Source: Lentisalinibacter sp037382365 | GTDB taxonomy: Bacteria; Pseudomonadota; Gammaproteobacteria; Steroidobacterales; Woeseiaceae | Reading direction: 5' to 3' | NCBI GenBank assembly: GCA_037382365.1 | Contig: JARRPZ010000036.1 | Coordinates: 1-19,528 of the forward strand | Length of the DNA: 19,528 nt | Shown: positions 1 to 6,743 of the stretch, one piece after another | Position numbering within the stretch: the first letter of the stretch is position 1 | Layout: each line of letters begins with the position of its first letter | The notes under the pieces: generated by a model | What the model saw: the letters and a program-made list of their open reading frames with translations, nothing else | Told to the model about the DNA's origin: nothing | Database searches by the model: none | Program-made: the position numbers and the translations under genes

Positions 1-327
1 CTCCTGCTGTTCCTGCCCTGGTTCATCCACCAGTCGCTCGCCGGCGCCGTCGACGTGGCGATCCGTGCATTGCGCCCCGCCATGCCACTCGCCCCGGGCG
101 TGATCCACTATGACCTGCGACTGCCGGCGGGCGCCAGCCGGGTGGCGGTGGCCAACGTGATCAGCATGCTGCCGGGAACGCTCAGCGCCGACCTGGACGG
201 CGAACATCTGGTGGTCCATGCGCTGGATTCGGATCAGGACCTCGAGGCCATGGTGCGGGATCTGGAGCCGCGCATCGCCGGCGTGTTCGGACTGCGGCTC
301 CGTGCCCCGGACGAGAGGGAGAGATGA
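1..327 (+). CDS. mrpE: MrpE/MnhE antiporter subunit, C-terminal part (5' truncated)
   Basis: Reading frame 1 is open from the first base, so the gene begins before the window; 108 residues are visible. They start with the end of a hydrophobic segment (LLLFLPWFIHQSLAGAVDVA), followed by a soluble tail with the MnhE pattern: a short strand ending in YDLRLPAG, then ISMLPGTLSADLDG and a hydrophobic LVVHALD strand. MnhE is a small membrane subunit of Mrp-type Na+(K+)/H+ antiporter complexes, needed for assembly rather than being the ion channel itself. Its stop codon overlaps the mrpF start in ATGA (324-327), so translation is coupled. The GTG at 55 is an internal codon and not a sensible start because the membrane segment runs upstream of it. 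Confidence 0.9.
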   Translation, partial: LLLFLPWFIHQSLAGAVDVAIRALRPAMPLAPGVIHYDLRLPAGASRVAVANVISMLPGTLSADLDGEHLVVHALDSDQDLEAMVRDLEPRIAGVFGLRLRAPDERER

Positions 328-596
328 ACCTCCCGCTGGGCATCGCGGCATTCCTTTTGCTGAATCTCGCCGCCGGCCTCTGGCGGGTGATGCGAGGACC
401 GACGGCGGCGGACCGGATGCTGGCCGCTCAGCTCTTCGGCACCGTCGCCGTCGCCGCCCTGCTCCTGCTGGCCGAGGGCATGGGACGGCCTGCACTGCGC
501 GACGTCGCGCTGGTCTTCGCGCTCCTGGCCGCCGTCGCCGCCGTCGCTTTCGTCCAGCGGGTCTGGAGCCGGAGGGCCGAAGATGTCCCCGATTGA
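324..596 (+). CDS. mrpF: MrpF/MnhF antiporter subunit
   Basis: This 90-residue membrane protein has three predicted hydrophobic segments (about residues 3-22, 33-53 and 58-80). It carries the family signature WRVMRGPTAADRMLAAQLFG between segments one and two, corresponding to the R-GP-D-R cytoplasmic loop of MnhF. MrpF is a small structural subunit of the Mrp antiporter membrane arm. The ATG overlaps the mrpE stop (ATGA), and the 3' end overlaps mrpG by 14 bases, a typical tight order for this operon. The length matches the family. Confidence 0.93.
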   Translation: MNLPLGIAAFLLLNLAAGLWRVMRGPTAADRMLAAQLFGTVAVAALLLLAEGMGRPALRDVALVFALLAAVAAVAFVQRVWSRRAEDVPD

Positions 597-885
597 CGTC
601 GTGAGCGGCGTGCTCCTCCTCTCGGGTGCCGCCTTCTTCTTCGCCGGCACGGTGGGGATGCTGCGTTTCCCCGACTTCTACTCCCGGCTGCACGCACTGA
701 CCAAGGCCGACAACGTCGGCATGGGTCTCACCGCACTCGGCCTCGCGCTGCGCGCCGAATCGCCGGCCGCGGCCGGAAAGCTCTTCGTCGTCTGGGCCCT
801 CGTCCTGCTGGCGGGCGCCACGGCTTCCCACCTGATCGCACGCTCCGGCATGCGCCGGGGCATCGAGCCGTGGAGGGGAAGATGA
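583..885 (+). CDS. mrpG: MrpG/MnhG antiporter subunit
   Basis: This 100-residue membrane protein has three hydrophobic segments. The diagnostic MnhG stretch lies at about residues 24-45: VGMLRFPDFYSRLHALTKAD followed by NVG. PhaG_MnhG_YufB family members keep this R-PD-Y-R-HA-T-K loop. MrpG is a small subunit of the Mrp Na+/H+ antiporter complex. It overlaps mrpF by 14 bases, and its stop overlaps the next start in ATGA at 882-885. The C-terminus ends in a short basic tail (GMRRGIEPWRGR). Length and context agree fully with the family. Confidence 0.93.
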   Translation: MSPIDVVSGVLLLSGAAFFFAGTVGMLRFPDFYSRLHALTKADNVGMGLTALGLALRAESPAAAGKLFVVWALVLLAGATASHLIARSGMRRGIEPWRGR

Positions 886-1184
886 CCGCGGCAGTCGCGC
901 TCGACGCGATACTCGTGGTGGTGCTCCTGTGGGTGGCCTGGGCCAGCCTCTGGAGCCGGGATCTGTTCCGCGGGATCGTGCTGTTCATCTCCTTCGGCAT
1001 GATTCTCTCGATCGGCTGGATACGCCTCGGTGCGCCGGATGTCGGTCTCGCCGAAGCCGCGATCGGCGCCGGCCTGACCGGCGCACTCCTGCTCGCTACG
1101 TGGGGGTCGCTGCCACGCGGTTCCGGTACGCCCGAGGGCGAGGACGAACCCGACGAGGAGCACGACGCATCCGATGGACAATAG
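882..1184 (+). CDS. Stand-alone DUF4040 subunit (MbhD / MrpA C-terminal-like)
   Basis: This 100-residue protein has three hydrophobic segments and an acidic hydrophilic tail (EGEDEPDEEHD). The signature at about residues 50-66, RLGAPDVGLAEAAIGAG, is the DUF4040 motif. In classical Mrp systems this motif lies in the C-terminal part of MrpA; in Pyrococcus Mbh it is the separate subunit MbhD. It forms part of the NuoJ-like centre of the membrane arm. I prefer the ATG at 882 (ATGA overlap with mrpG, with GGAGGGG just upstream) to the in-frame GTG at 870. The gene overlaps its downstream neighbour by 11 bases. That it is separate, with no MrpA N-terminal domain attached, is directly visible. Confidence 0.88.
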   Translation: MTAAVALDAILVVVLLWVAWASLWSRDLFRGIVLFISFGMILSIGWIRLGAPDVGLAEAAIGAGLTGALLLATWGSLPRGSGTPEGEDEPDEEHDASDGQ

Positions 1185-1860
1185 GCGCTACTTCGGACCC
1201 GGCGGATGGGTACTGCGGGTGCTGCTCGCCGCGGCGCTCGCCGTCGTCGGCGCGGGACTCGGGCTGGCGCTGACGGCTCCCGCAGGCGATCCCGGTCTCA
1301 CCGCCGGGGTCCGGGCCGCCCTGCCGGCGAGCGGGGCCGGCAATCCGGTCACGGCCGTCCTGCTGAATTTCCGCGGCTACGACACCCTGCTGGAGATGGC
1401 CGTGCTGACGGCGGCGCTCGCCGGTGTCTGGTCCCTCGGCCGTGCCCACCGGACCCGTTTCATCCGGCCGAGTCCGGTCCTCACGGCACTGACCCGGGTC
1501 CTGGCACCATTATTCCCCCTGGTCTGTGGTTATCTCCTCTGGGCGGGAGCGGACCACCCGGGCGGAGCCTTCCAGGCGGGCGCGGTGCTGGCGACCGCGG
1601 CCGTACTACACGTCCTGTCGGCACCCGAGAGAGGCCCGCGGTTGCCCGAACTGCCGCTGCGCCTGGCCGCCGTCGCGGGACTCGCCGTCTTCCTCGCCGT
1701 CGCGCTCGGTGTGATGACCGGCGGCGCCCGATTCCTGGAGTATCCGCCCGCACTGGTGAAGTGGCTCATGCTGGCCATCGAGACCGCGGCCATGCTGTCC
1801 ATCGCCGCGATACTGGCCGGCCTCTTCCTGGGAGGCCGGCCGGGTCAGCCGGATGACTAG
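1174..1860 (+). CDS. mrpB: Fused MbhE-like + MnhB/MrpB antiporter subunit
   Basis: This 228-residue protein appears to be two domains in one chain. Residues 1-95 resemble MbhE (the extreme C-terminal module of MrpA): one membrane segment at about 13-35, a short extracytoplasmic part, then NPVTAVLLNFRGYDTLLE at 57-74 and a second membrane segment. Residues 100-225 resemble MnhB: four membrane segments with GADHPGGAFQAGAVLATA at about 125-142, matching the H-PGGGF-GG motif of MrpB. In canonical Mrp these functions are split between MrpA and MrpB. The ATG at 1174 overlaps the DUF4040 gene by 11 bases, with GAGGAG at 1155-1160, and the 3' end overlaps mrpC by 8 bases. Confidence 0.87.
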   Translation: MDNRRYFGPGGWVLRVLLAAALAVVGAGLGLALTAPAGDPGLTAGVRAALPASGAGNPVTAVLLNFRGYDTLLEMAVLTAALAGVWSLGRAHRTRFIRPSPVLTALTRVLAPLFPLVCGYLLWAGADHPGGAFQAGAVLATAAVLHVLSAPERGPRLPELPLRLAAVAGLAVFLAVALGVMTGGARFLEYPPALVKWLMLAIETAAMLSIAAILAGLFLGGRPGQPDD

Positions 1861-2182
1861 CGGTCAGCTCTTCGCGTCCGCCGGCATCGGTCTCCTCGTG
1901 ATCGGGATCTGGGCACTCGTGCTGCGTCGCCACCTCATCCGCAAGATACTCGCTCTGAACGTGATGAGCAGCGGCGTGTTCCTGCTCCTGGTGGGGGCGG
2001 GCGCCATGTCGGGCGCCGGGGTCGATCCGGTTCCCCAGGCCATGGTCATCACCGGCATCGTCGTCAGCATCTCGGCCACCGCCCTCGGCCTCGCCCTGGT
2101 GCTGCGGATCGCGAAGACGACCGGCCGTGCGCTGCTGCCCGAGAACCGGGGCCAGCCGCCCAGCGATCCCGGAGCCGGCTAG
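1853..2182 (+). CDS. mrpC: MrpC/MnhC (NuoK-like) antiporter subunit
   Basis: This 109-residue protein has three transmembrane segments, the NuoK/MnhC layout. The C-terminal hallmark DPVPQAMVITGIVVSISATA (about residues 61-80) is essentially the MnhC consensus and includes the D-P-PQA loop. LRRHLIRKILALNVMSSGV (about 24-42) matches the first cytoplasmic loop and second helix. NuoK-like subunits couple the antiporter-like large subunits to the rest of the membrane arm. The ATG overlaps the mrpB stop by 8 bases. The gene ends 6 bases before the next start. The hydrophilic tail (ENRGQPPSDPGAG) is unremarkable. Confidence 0.93.
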   Translation: MTSGQLFASAGIGLLVIGIWALVLRRHLIRKILALNVMSSGVFLLLVGAGAMSGAGVDPVPQAMVITGIVVSISATALGLALVLRIAKTTGRALLPENRGQPPSDPGAG

Positions 2183-2188
2183 GCGGCC

Positions 2189-3628
2189 GTGGGCGATCTG
2201 CTCACAACAGGCCCGTTCATGGTCTGGGCGATCGCCGTGCCACTCGCCGGGGCCCTCGCCACCCTGGCGATTCCGCGCTGGGCGGTCGGGATCGGGCTCG
2301 GTGCCGGCCTGCTCACTGCGGCCAGTTCGCTCGCGACCCTGGTCCGGGTCGTAGCGCATGGCGCGCAGGCCTACCCGGTCGGCGGGTGGGGAGCGCCGCT
2401 CGGCATCGAACTGCACACCGACGGCCTGGCCGTCCTGATGCTGGCGATGACGGCGGTGGTCGGTACCGCGGTCAGCGTCTACGCGAGGCCATATCTCGCG
2501 AGCACGCCGGACAAGGCGCGGGCATTCTGGCCGCTCTGGCTGTTCCTGTGGGCGGCGCTGAACGCGCTGTTCCAGACCGCGGACGCATTCAACCTGTACG
2601 TCACACTGGAGCTCCTCGGTCTGTCCGCCGTCGCGCTCGTCGCCCTGTCGGGCACCGGTCCTGCGCTGATGGGCGCCATGCGCTACCTGCTGGTGAGCCT
2701 GCTCGGCTCCATGTCCTTCCTGGTCGGCGTCGCCCTCCTCTACCACGCCTGCGGCACGCTGGACCTGACGCTGCTCGCGGCCCGCAGCGAAGACGGCCCC
2801 ACGCTCGCCATCGCCCTGGGCGCCATGACCGCCGGCATGCTGCTGAAAACCGGCCTCTTTCCGTTCCACGTCTGGCTGCCGCCGGCGCACGGGAGCGCGC
2901 GCACGCCGGTGAGTGCCCTGCTCTCGGGCCTGGTGGTCAAGGCTTCTTTCTACGTCCTGCTGCGGATCTGGTTCGCCTTCCCGCCCGACGGTCCCGACGC
3001 GGCGCTGCTGCTGGGCACGCTCGGTGCGGTGGCCGTCTTCTGGGGCTCCTTCCAGGCGCTCCGGCAACGCCGGCTCAAGCTGCTCGTGGCTTACTCCACG
3101 GCTGCGCAGCTCGGATACCTGTTCCTGGCGTTCCCGCTGGCGGCGGCCGACGCGAAGCTGGCCTGGGGCGGTTCGCTCTATCTGGCCCTCTCCCACGCCT
3201 GCGCCAAGGCTGCGATGTTCCTCGCGGCGGGCAACATCATGACAGAGGAGGGACACGACGACATCGACGGACTCGACCGGGTGGTCGACCGCATGCCCGT
3301 CACACTCGGCGCCTTCGCCCTCGCCGGCATCAGCCTGGCGGGACTGCCGCCGAGCGGCGGCTTCGTCGGCAAGTGGATGCTCCTGCAGTCGGCCATGTCC
3401 CAGGGGCTCTGGCACTGGGCCCTGGTGATCATCGTGGGCGGTGTTCTGACGGCTGCCTATGTCTTCCGGGTGCTCGGCTACGCCTTCACCGAATCGTCCC
3501 ACGAGCACGAGCGGCACAGCGTCCCACGCACGATGGAGTGGGCCGCACTGGCGCTCGCCCTCGTCGCCGTGAGCCTGGGCTTCGTCGCCCCGTGGGCGCT
3601 GCCTCTGCTCGAGGGCGTACTGCCGTGA
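2189..3628 (+). CDS. mrpD: MrpD-like proton/cation-translocating large subunit (first of three)
   Basis: This 479-residue protein of about 14 hydrophobic segments belongs to the NuoL/M/N-MrpA/D family (Proton_antipo_M). All key membrane charges are visible: the TM5 glutamate E141 in LYVTLELLGLS, the TM7 lysine K220 in MLLKTGLFPFHVWLPPAHG with H227, the TM8 lysine K251 in LSGLVVKASFY, H336 and K340 in LALSHACAKAAMF, and K395 in GGFVGKW. It should be a competent half-channel for proton or Na+ movement. The start is a GTG 6 bases after the mrpC stop; an in-frame ATG at 2219 is possible but would cut the first membrane helix. The stop overlaps the next GTG start (GTGA, 3625-3628). Which large subunit takes the MrpA-like role cannot be decided by eye. 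Confidence 0.92.
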   Translation: MGDLLTTGPFMVWAIAVPLAGALATLAIPRWAVGIGLGAGLLTAASSLATLVRVVAHGAQAYPVGGWGAPLGIELHTDGLAVLMLAMTAVVGTAVSVYARPYLASTPDKARAFWPLWLFLWAALNALFQTADAFNLYVTLELLGLSAVALVALSGTGPALMGAMRYLLVSLLGSMSFLVGVALLYHACGTLDLTLLAARSEDGPTLAIALGAMTAGMLLKTGLFPFHVWLPPAHGSARTPVSALLSGLVVKASFYVLLRIWFAFPPDGPDAALLLGTLGAVAVFWGSFQALRQRRLKLLVAYSTAAQLGYLFLAFPLAAADAKLAWGGSLYLALSHACAKAAMFLAAGNIMTEEGHDDIDGLDRVVDRMPVTLGAFALAGISLAGLPPSGGFVGKWMLLQSAMSQGLWHWALVIIVGGVLTAAYVFRVLGYAFTESSHEHERHSVPRTMEWAALALALVAVSLGFVAPWALPLLEGVLP

Positions 3629-5118
3629 CTCCGAACGCCTGGCTGCCGGTCGCGATCCTGGCCAGCTCGCTGCTGCCGGGACTCGTGATCTTCACGCTGC
3701 CGGAAAAGGCCGTCGTCCTGCGCACGACCCTGAATCTGGGCGGTGCCATCGTGAAGATCCTGCTGCTGGTGCTCATGATGGTCGGCGTATTCCATGGCGT
3801 CGTCTTCGAATTCCGGGTGCCCCTCGTGCCCGGCATCGATTTCGCGCTGCACGCGGACGCGCTCTCGCTCCTGTTCGTCAACCTGTCCGCGGTGCTCTGG
3901 CTCGCCACCACCATCTACGCCATCGGTTACCTGGAGGGGTCGCCCCACCGGAGCCGCTTCTTCGGCTATTTCAGCCTGTGTGTCACGGCGACCGTCGGCC
4001 TGGCGATGGCCGGCAACCTGCTCACCTTCCTGGTCTTTTACGAGGCGCTCACGCTGACCACCTACCCGCTGGTAGTCCATCGCGAATCCGAAGTGGCGCG
4101 TCGGGCGGGCCGGCTCTACCTGACCTACACACTCCTCGGCGGCGTGCTGCTCCTCACCGGCACCGTCTGGCTCTACAGCCTGACAGGGACGCTGGAATTC
4201 GTGGACCGCGGTTTCGTCTCGGAACTCGGGCTCGATCCGGCGGTGCTCCGGGCCATCTTCGCCGTGCTGATCCTCGGCGTCGGCGTGAAAGCAGCGCTCG
4301 TGCCGCTGCATGGCTGGCTGCCGCGTGCCATGGTCGCGCCGGCACCGGTCAGCGCCCTGTTGCACGCCGTCGCCGTCGTCAAGGCCGGCGCCTTCGGTAT
4401 CGTGCGCATCGTCTACGACGTCTTCGGCGTCGAATTCTCCGCCGCACTGGGCGTGACCCTGCCGCTGGCGATCCTCGCCGCCATCACCATCGTCTACGGC
4501 TCGGTCCGTGCCCTGTTCCAGGACAACCTGAAACGCCGCCTCGCCTTCTCCACGGTGAGTCAGGTGTCCTACATCACCCTCGGCGTCGCCATCGCCGGAC
4601 CGATCGCCACGATCGGCGGCCTGGTCCACCTGGTCCATCAGGGCTTCATGAAGATCACGCTGTTCTTCTGCGCCGGCAACTACGCGGAAGCCGCCGGCGT
4701 CCACAAGGTGAGCGAACTCGCGGGGATCGGAAGACGCATGCCATGGACGACGGCGGCGTTCACCCTGGCCGCCGTCGGCATGATCGGCCTGCCGCCGATG
4801 GCGGGGTTCGTCAGCAAGTGGTTCCTCGCCCTCGGCGGACTCGAAGTCCACCAGAACTGGGTGCCGCTCCTCCTGCTCGGCAGCAGCGTGCTGAACGCCG
4901 CCTATTTCCTGCCGATCATCCGCACCGCCTGGTTCGATCCCCCGCCGGATCACTGGCCCGTGGAAGCGCGGCCCGGTCGCCTCGAAGCGCCCCTCGCGTT
5001 GCTCGCACCGCCGCTGGCCACGGCCGCGGCGGCACTGTTGTGGGGCCTGTTCGCCACCGTGCCGGGCACGCCCCTGGACTGGGTCCAGCTCATCGCCGCG
5101 AGGAAGTACGGACAGTGA
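3625..5118 (+). CDS. Second MrpD/NuoL-like proton-translocating large subunit
   Basis: This 497-residue polytopic membrane protein is a paralogue of the preceding subunit, in the Proton_antipo_M family. Conserved charges are E140 in LVFYEALTLTTYPL, K222 and H229 in GVKAALVPLHGWLP, H247 and K253 in SALLHAVAVVKAGAFG, the HQGFMKITLFFCAGN TM12 region with its lysine, and GFVSKWFLA near the end. These mark an intact proton pathway. It may stand in for the antiporter-like N-terminal part of MrpA, which is missing as a separate large gene in the visible operon. The GTG start at 3625 overlaps the upstream stop in GTGA; the reading frame is open far upstream, but that part is only a shadow of the previous gene. 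The stop again overlaps the next GTG start. Confidence 0.91.
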   Translation: MTPNAWLPVAILASSLLPGLVIFTLPEKAVVLRTTLNLGGAIVKILLLVLMMVGVFHGVVFEFRVPLVPGIDFALHADALSLLFVNLSAVLWLATTIYAIGYLEGSPHRSRFFGYFSLCVTATVGLAMAGNLLTFLVFYEALTLTTYPLVVHRESEVARRAGRLYLTYTLLGGVLLLTGTVWLYSLTGTLEFVDRGFVSELGLDPAVLRAIFAVLILGVGVKAALVPLHGWLPRAMVAPAPVSALLHAVAVVKAGAFGIVRIVYDVFGVEFSAALGVTLPLAILAAITIVYGSVRALFQDNLKRRLAFSTVSQVSYITLGVAIAGPIATIGGLVHLVHQGFMKITLFFCAGNYAEAAGVHKVSELAGIGRRMPWTTAAFTLAAVGMIGLPPMAGFVSKWFLALGGLEVHQNWVPLLLLGSSVLNAAYFLPIIRTAWFDPPPDHWPVEARPGRLEAPLALLAPPLATAAAALLWGLFATVPGTPLDWVQLIAARKYGQ

Positions 5119-6668
5119 ACATCCTGATCGCCCTGCCCGGACTGCCCCTGCTCGCGGCGCTGTGGTTCGCTCTCGTCCCCGGCGGCGACCGCCGCGCCGC
5201 CGGCTGGGTCACGGCACTCGCGGCGCTATTCCCGGTGGCCACGGCGACGCTCGTCCAGTCCCAGCGTCTCGAGATACCGCATCTGCTGGTGCGGGGCAGC
5301 TCCGCTCTGGTCCTCGATGACGCCGCGCGTCCGGCCCTGCTGCTGTTCGGCGCTCTGTGGCTGGCCGCCGCGCTCGTCGCCCGGTCCCGTAGCAGCGGTC
5401 CGGCGGCCATCCCGATGCTGCTCGCCCTGTCCGGAGCCTCGACGCTGGCGCTGGCCGACGGCCGGCCGCTGGTCTATGCCTCGATGCTGGCCACCGGCTA
5501 CGGCCTGTACGCGATGATGGCCAGCGAATCCGACGCGGACTGGCGGCGACCGGCGCGCGCACTCATCGTCCTGCTGATCGCGAGCGATCTGCTGGTCTTC
5601 GAAGTCCTGCTGCACGCCGCCGCCTACCCCGAGCACGGCATCTCCGGCGGCGTGCTGACCGTACTGATGATCGCGATCGTCCTGCGCAGCGGCGCCCCGC
5701 CGGCCCACGTGTGGCTGCCGCCGGCACTCGCCGCCGTCAGTACGCCGACCGCGATAGTGCTGGCCGGCGTACCCGCCGCGGCCGCCTTCGTCGGCGCCGG
5801 ACGGCTGCTGCCCGCCGAGGTCTCCGGCATCGCCGGCGCCTGTCTCGGGCTCGGTCTCGCGGGGGCGCTCTGGGCGAGTGCCGCGGGCATCGCACAGAGC
5901 ACGCCCAGGGCGACTCTCGGCTACGCCAGCGCCGCGAGCGCCGCCCTGCTGCTGGCCACCGTGCCACTCACTGCGGACCCAGCCGCGGCGGCATGGACGA
6001 CGCTCGCCCTGATGGGCTGCTGTGCGACGCTGCCGGTGATCGCCGGACAACACGATGGCCCGGCCCGCAACGCGGCGATCACCCTCACACTGCTGATCCA
6101 CGGGTTCGCCGGCGCCCACGCGGCTGCCGGCACATGGGCCGGGACGACCGCGGCGGGACTGGCCGCCGCGGCCGTGGCGGTGCTCGCGACCCTCCTCCTG
6201 ACCCTCGCGGTGCGCCGCACGAGCCCCCCGCGGCGTGACGACGGATCGGTCGAGGCATCGACCATGGCGATCGCCATGGCAGGCCTGGCCGCCACCGGCC
6301 TCGCCTTCCTGTGGCGCGCATCATTACCCGGATTCGCGTCCTTCTGGCCCGTCCCCATCGGCATCACGCTCGGCCTGGTATTTTATCGCTGGCACCCGCA
6401 GGGGACGTCGCTGCGGGTGCCGCCGGGCGATCTGCTCGTGCCGGCGGAACGCACGCTGGCCCGCCTCATCACGGTCACGGCGACGCAGTGCCGCCAGCGA
6501 CTGCCGCGCATGCGCGACCGTCTGCAGCAATCGCTCCTCTCCGCCTGGCGCGGGGACGCCTGGGCCGCGCGCATCGCCAGGCTCGAGTATCTCCTCCGGG
6601 CCTGGCCGACGACCGGTGTACTCGTGCTGCTGGTGGCTATCGCCGTCGCCCTGTTAGTGATGCGCTGA
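5115..6668 (+). CDS. Degenerate third MrpD/NuoN-like subunit lacking proton-path residues
   Basis: This 517-residue polytopic protein can be aligned by hand to the two upstream paralogues through PPAHVWLPPAL (about residues 195-205; compare FPFHVWLPPAH) and through MASESDADWRRPAR (compare VHRESEVARRAGR). At the functional positions it differs: the TM5 glutamate column reads M124, the TM7 lysine reads R191, and the TM8 lysine column falls in VPAAAAFVG. The TM12 lysine column, in MGCCATLPVIAGQ, is also non-polar. Only H198 survives. It is therefore probably a structural or regulatory antiporter-like subunit. A hydrophilic loop follows TM12 or so (RRTSPPRRDDGS), then a long amphipathic C-terminal stretch and a final membrane helix. 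The GTG start at 5115 overlaps the upstream stop (GTGA). It ends the operon. Confidence 0.82.
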   Translation: MNILIALPGLPLLAALWFALVPGGDRRAAGWVTALAALFPVATATLVQSQRLEIPHLLVRGSSALVLDDAARPALLLFGALWLAAALVARSRSSGPAAIPMLLALSGASTLALADGRPLVYASMLATGYGLYAMMASESDADWRRPARALIVLLIASDLLVFEVLLHAAAYPEHGISGGVLTVLMIAIVLRSGAPPAHVWLPPALAAVSTPTAIVLAGVPAAAAFVGAGRLLPAEVSGIAGACLGLGLAGALWASAAGIAQSTPRATLGYASAASAALLLATVPLTADPAAAAWTTLALMGCCATLPVIAGQHDGPARNAAITLTLLIHGFAGAHAAAGTWAGTTAAGLAAAAVAVLATLLLTLAVRRTSPPRRDDGSVEASTMAIAMAGLAATGLAFLWRASLPGFASFWPVPIGITLGLVFYRWHPQGTSLRVPPGDLLVPAERTLARLITVTATQCRQRLPRMRDRLQQSLLSAWRGDAWAARIARLEYLLRAWPTTGVLVLLVAIAVALLVMR

Positions 6669-6703
6669 CAGCGCCGATGCCCGATGCGGGAGGGAGCACG
6701 ATT

Positions 6704-6713
6704 GCGCTAAGCT
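6704..6713 (+). promoter_or_regulatory. Candidate promoter -10 region for the alcohol dehydrogenase gene
   Basis: GCGCTAAGCT contains a TAAGCT -10-like hexamer (6708-6713), 36 bases before the ATG at 6744. The same decamer, with one change (GCGCTAAACT), lies at the same distance before the pirin gene at 13155-13164. I see no convincing -35 hexamer, so this is a weak call resting on the recurrence and spacing. Confidence 0.35.
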
Positions 6714-6743
6714 CGGTTGAACGGGGTGGTTTCGGGGAGAGCG

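Noticed and set aside
1766..3517. Long minus-strand open frame of 583 codons opposite mrpC/mrpD.
   Set aside because: The composition is charged, Gln/Arg/Gly-rich and without motifs, as expected of the antisense frame of GC-rich membrane protein genes. The plus strand has well-supported genes.
2386..3624. Possible 5' extension of the second large antiporter subunit in the same frame.
   Set aside because: The translated part before 3625 is Arg/Pro-rich and non-membrane, while mrpD occupies another frame there. The membrane protein clearly begins at the GTG at 3625.
3478..4953. Minus-strand open frame of 491 codons opposite the second large antiporter subunit.
   Set aside because: Low-complexity antisense shadow with no family features and no ribosome site of note.
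3978..5114. Possible 5' extension of the third antiporter-like subunit.
   Set aside because: It is a frame shadow of the second subunit. The GTGA overlap at 5115 gives a natural start.
6717..6743. TTG start extending the alcohol dehydrogenase by nine codons.
   Set aside because: The ATG at 6744 has a better ribosome site, and the extension would overlap the predicted transcription start.
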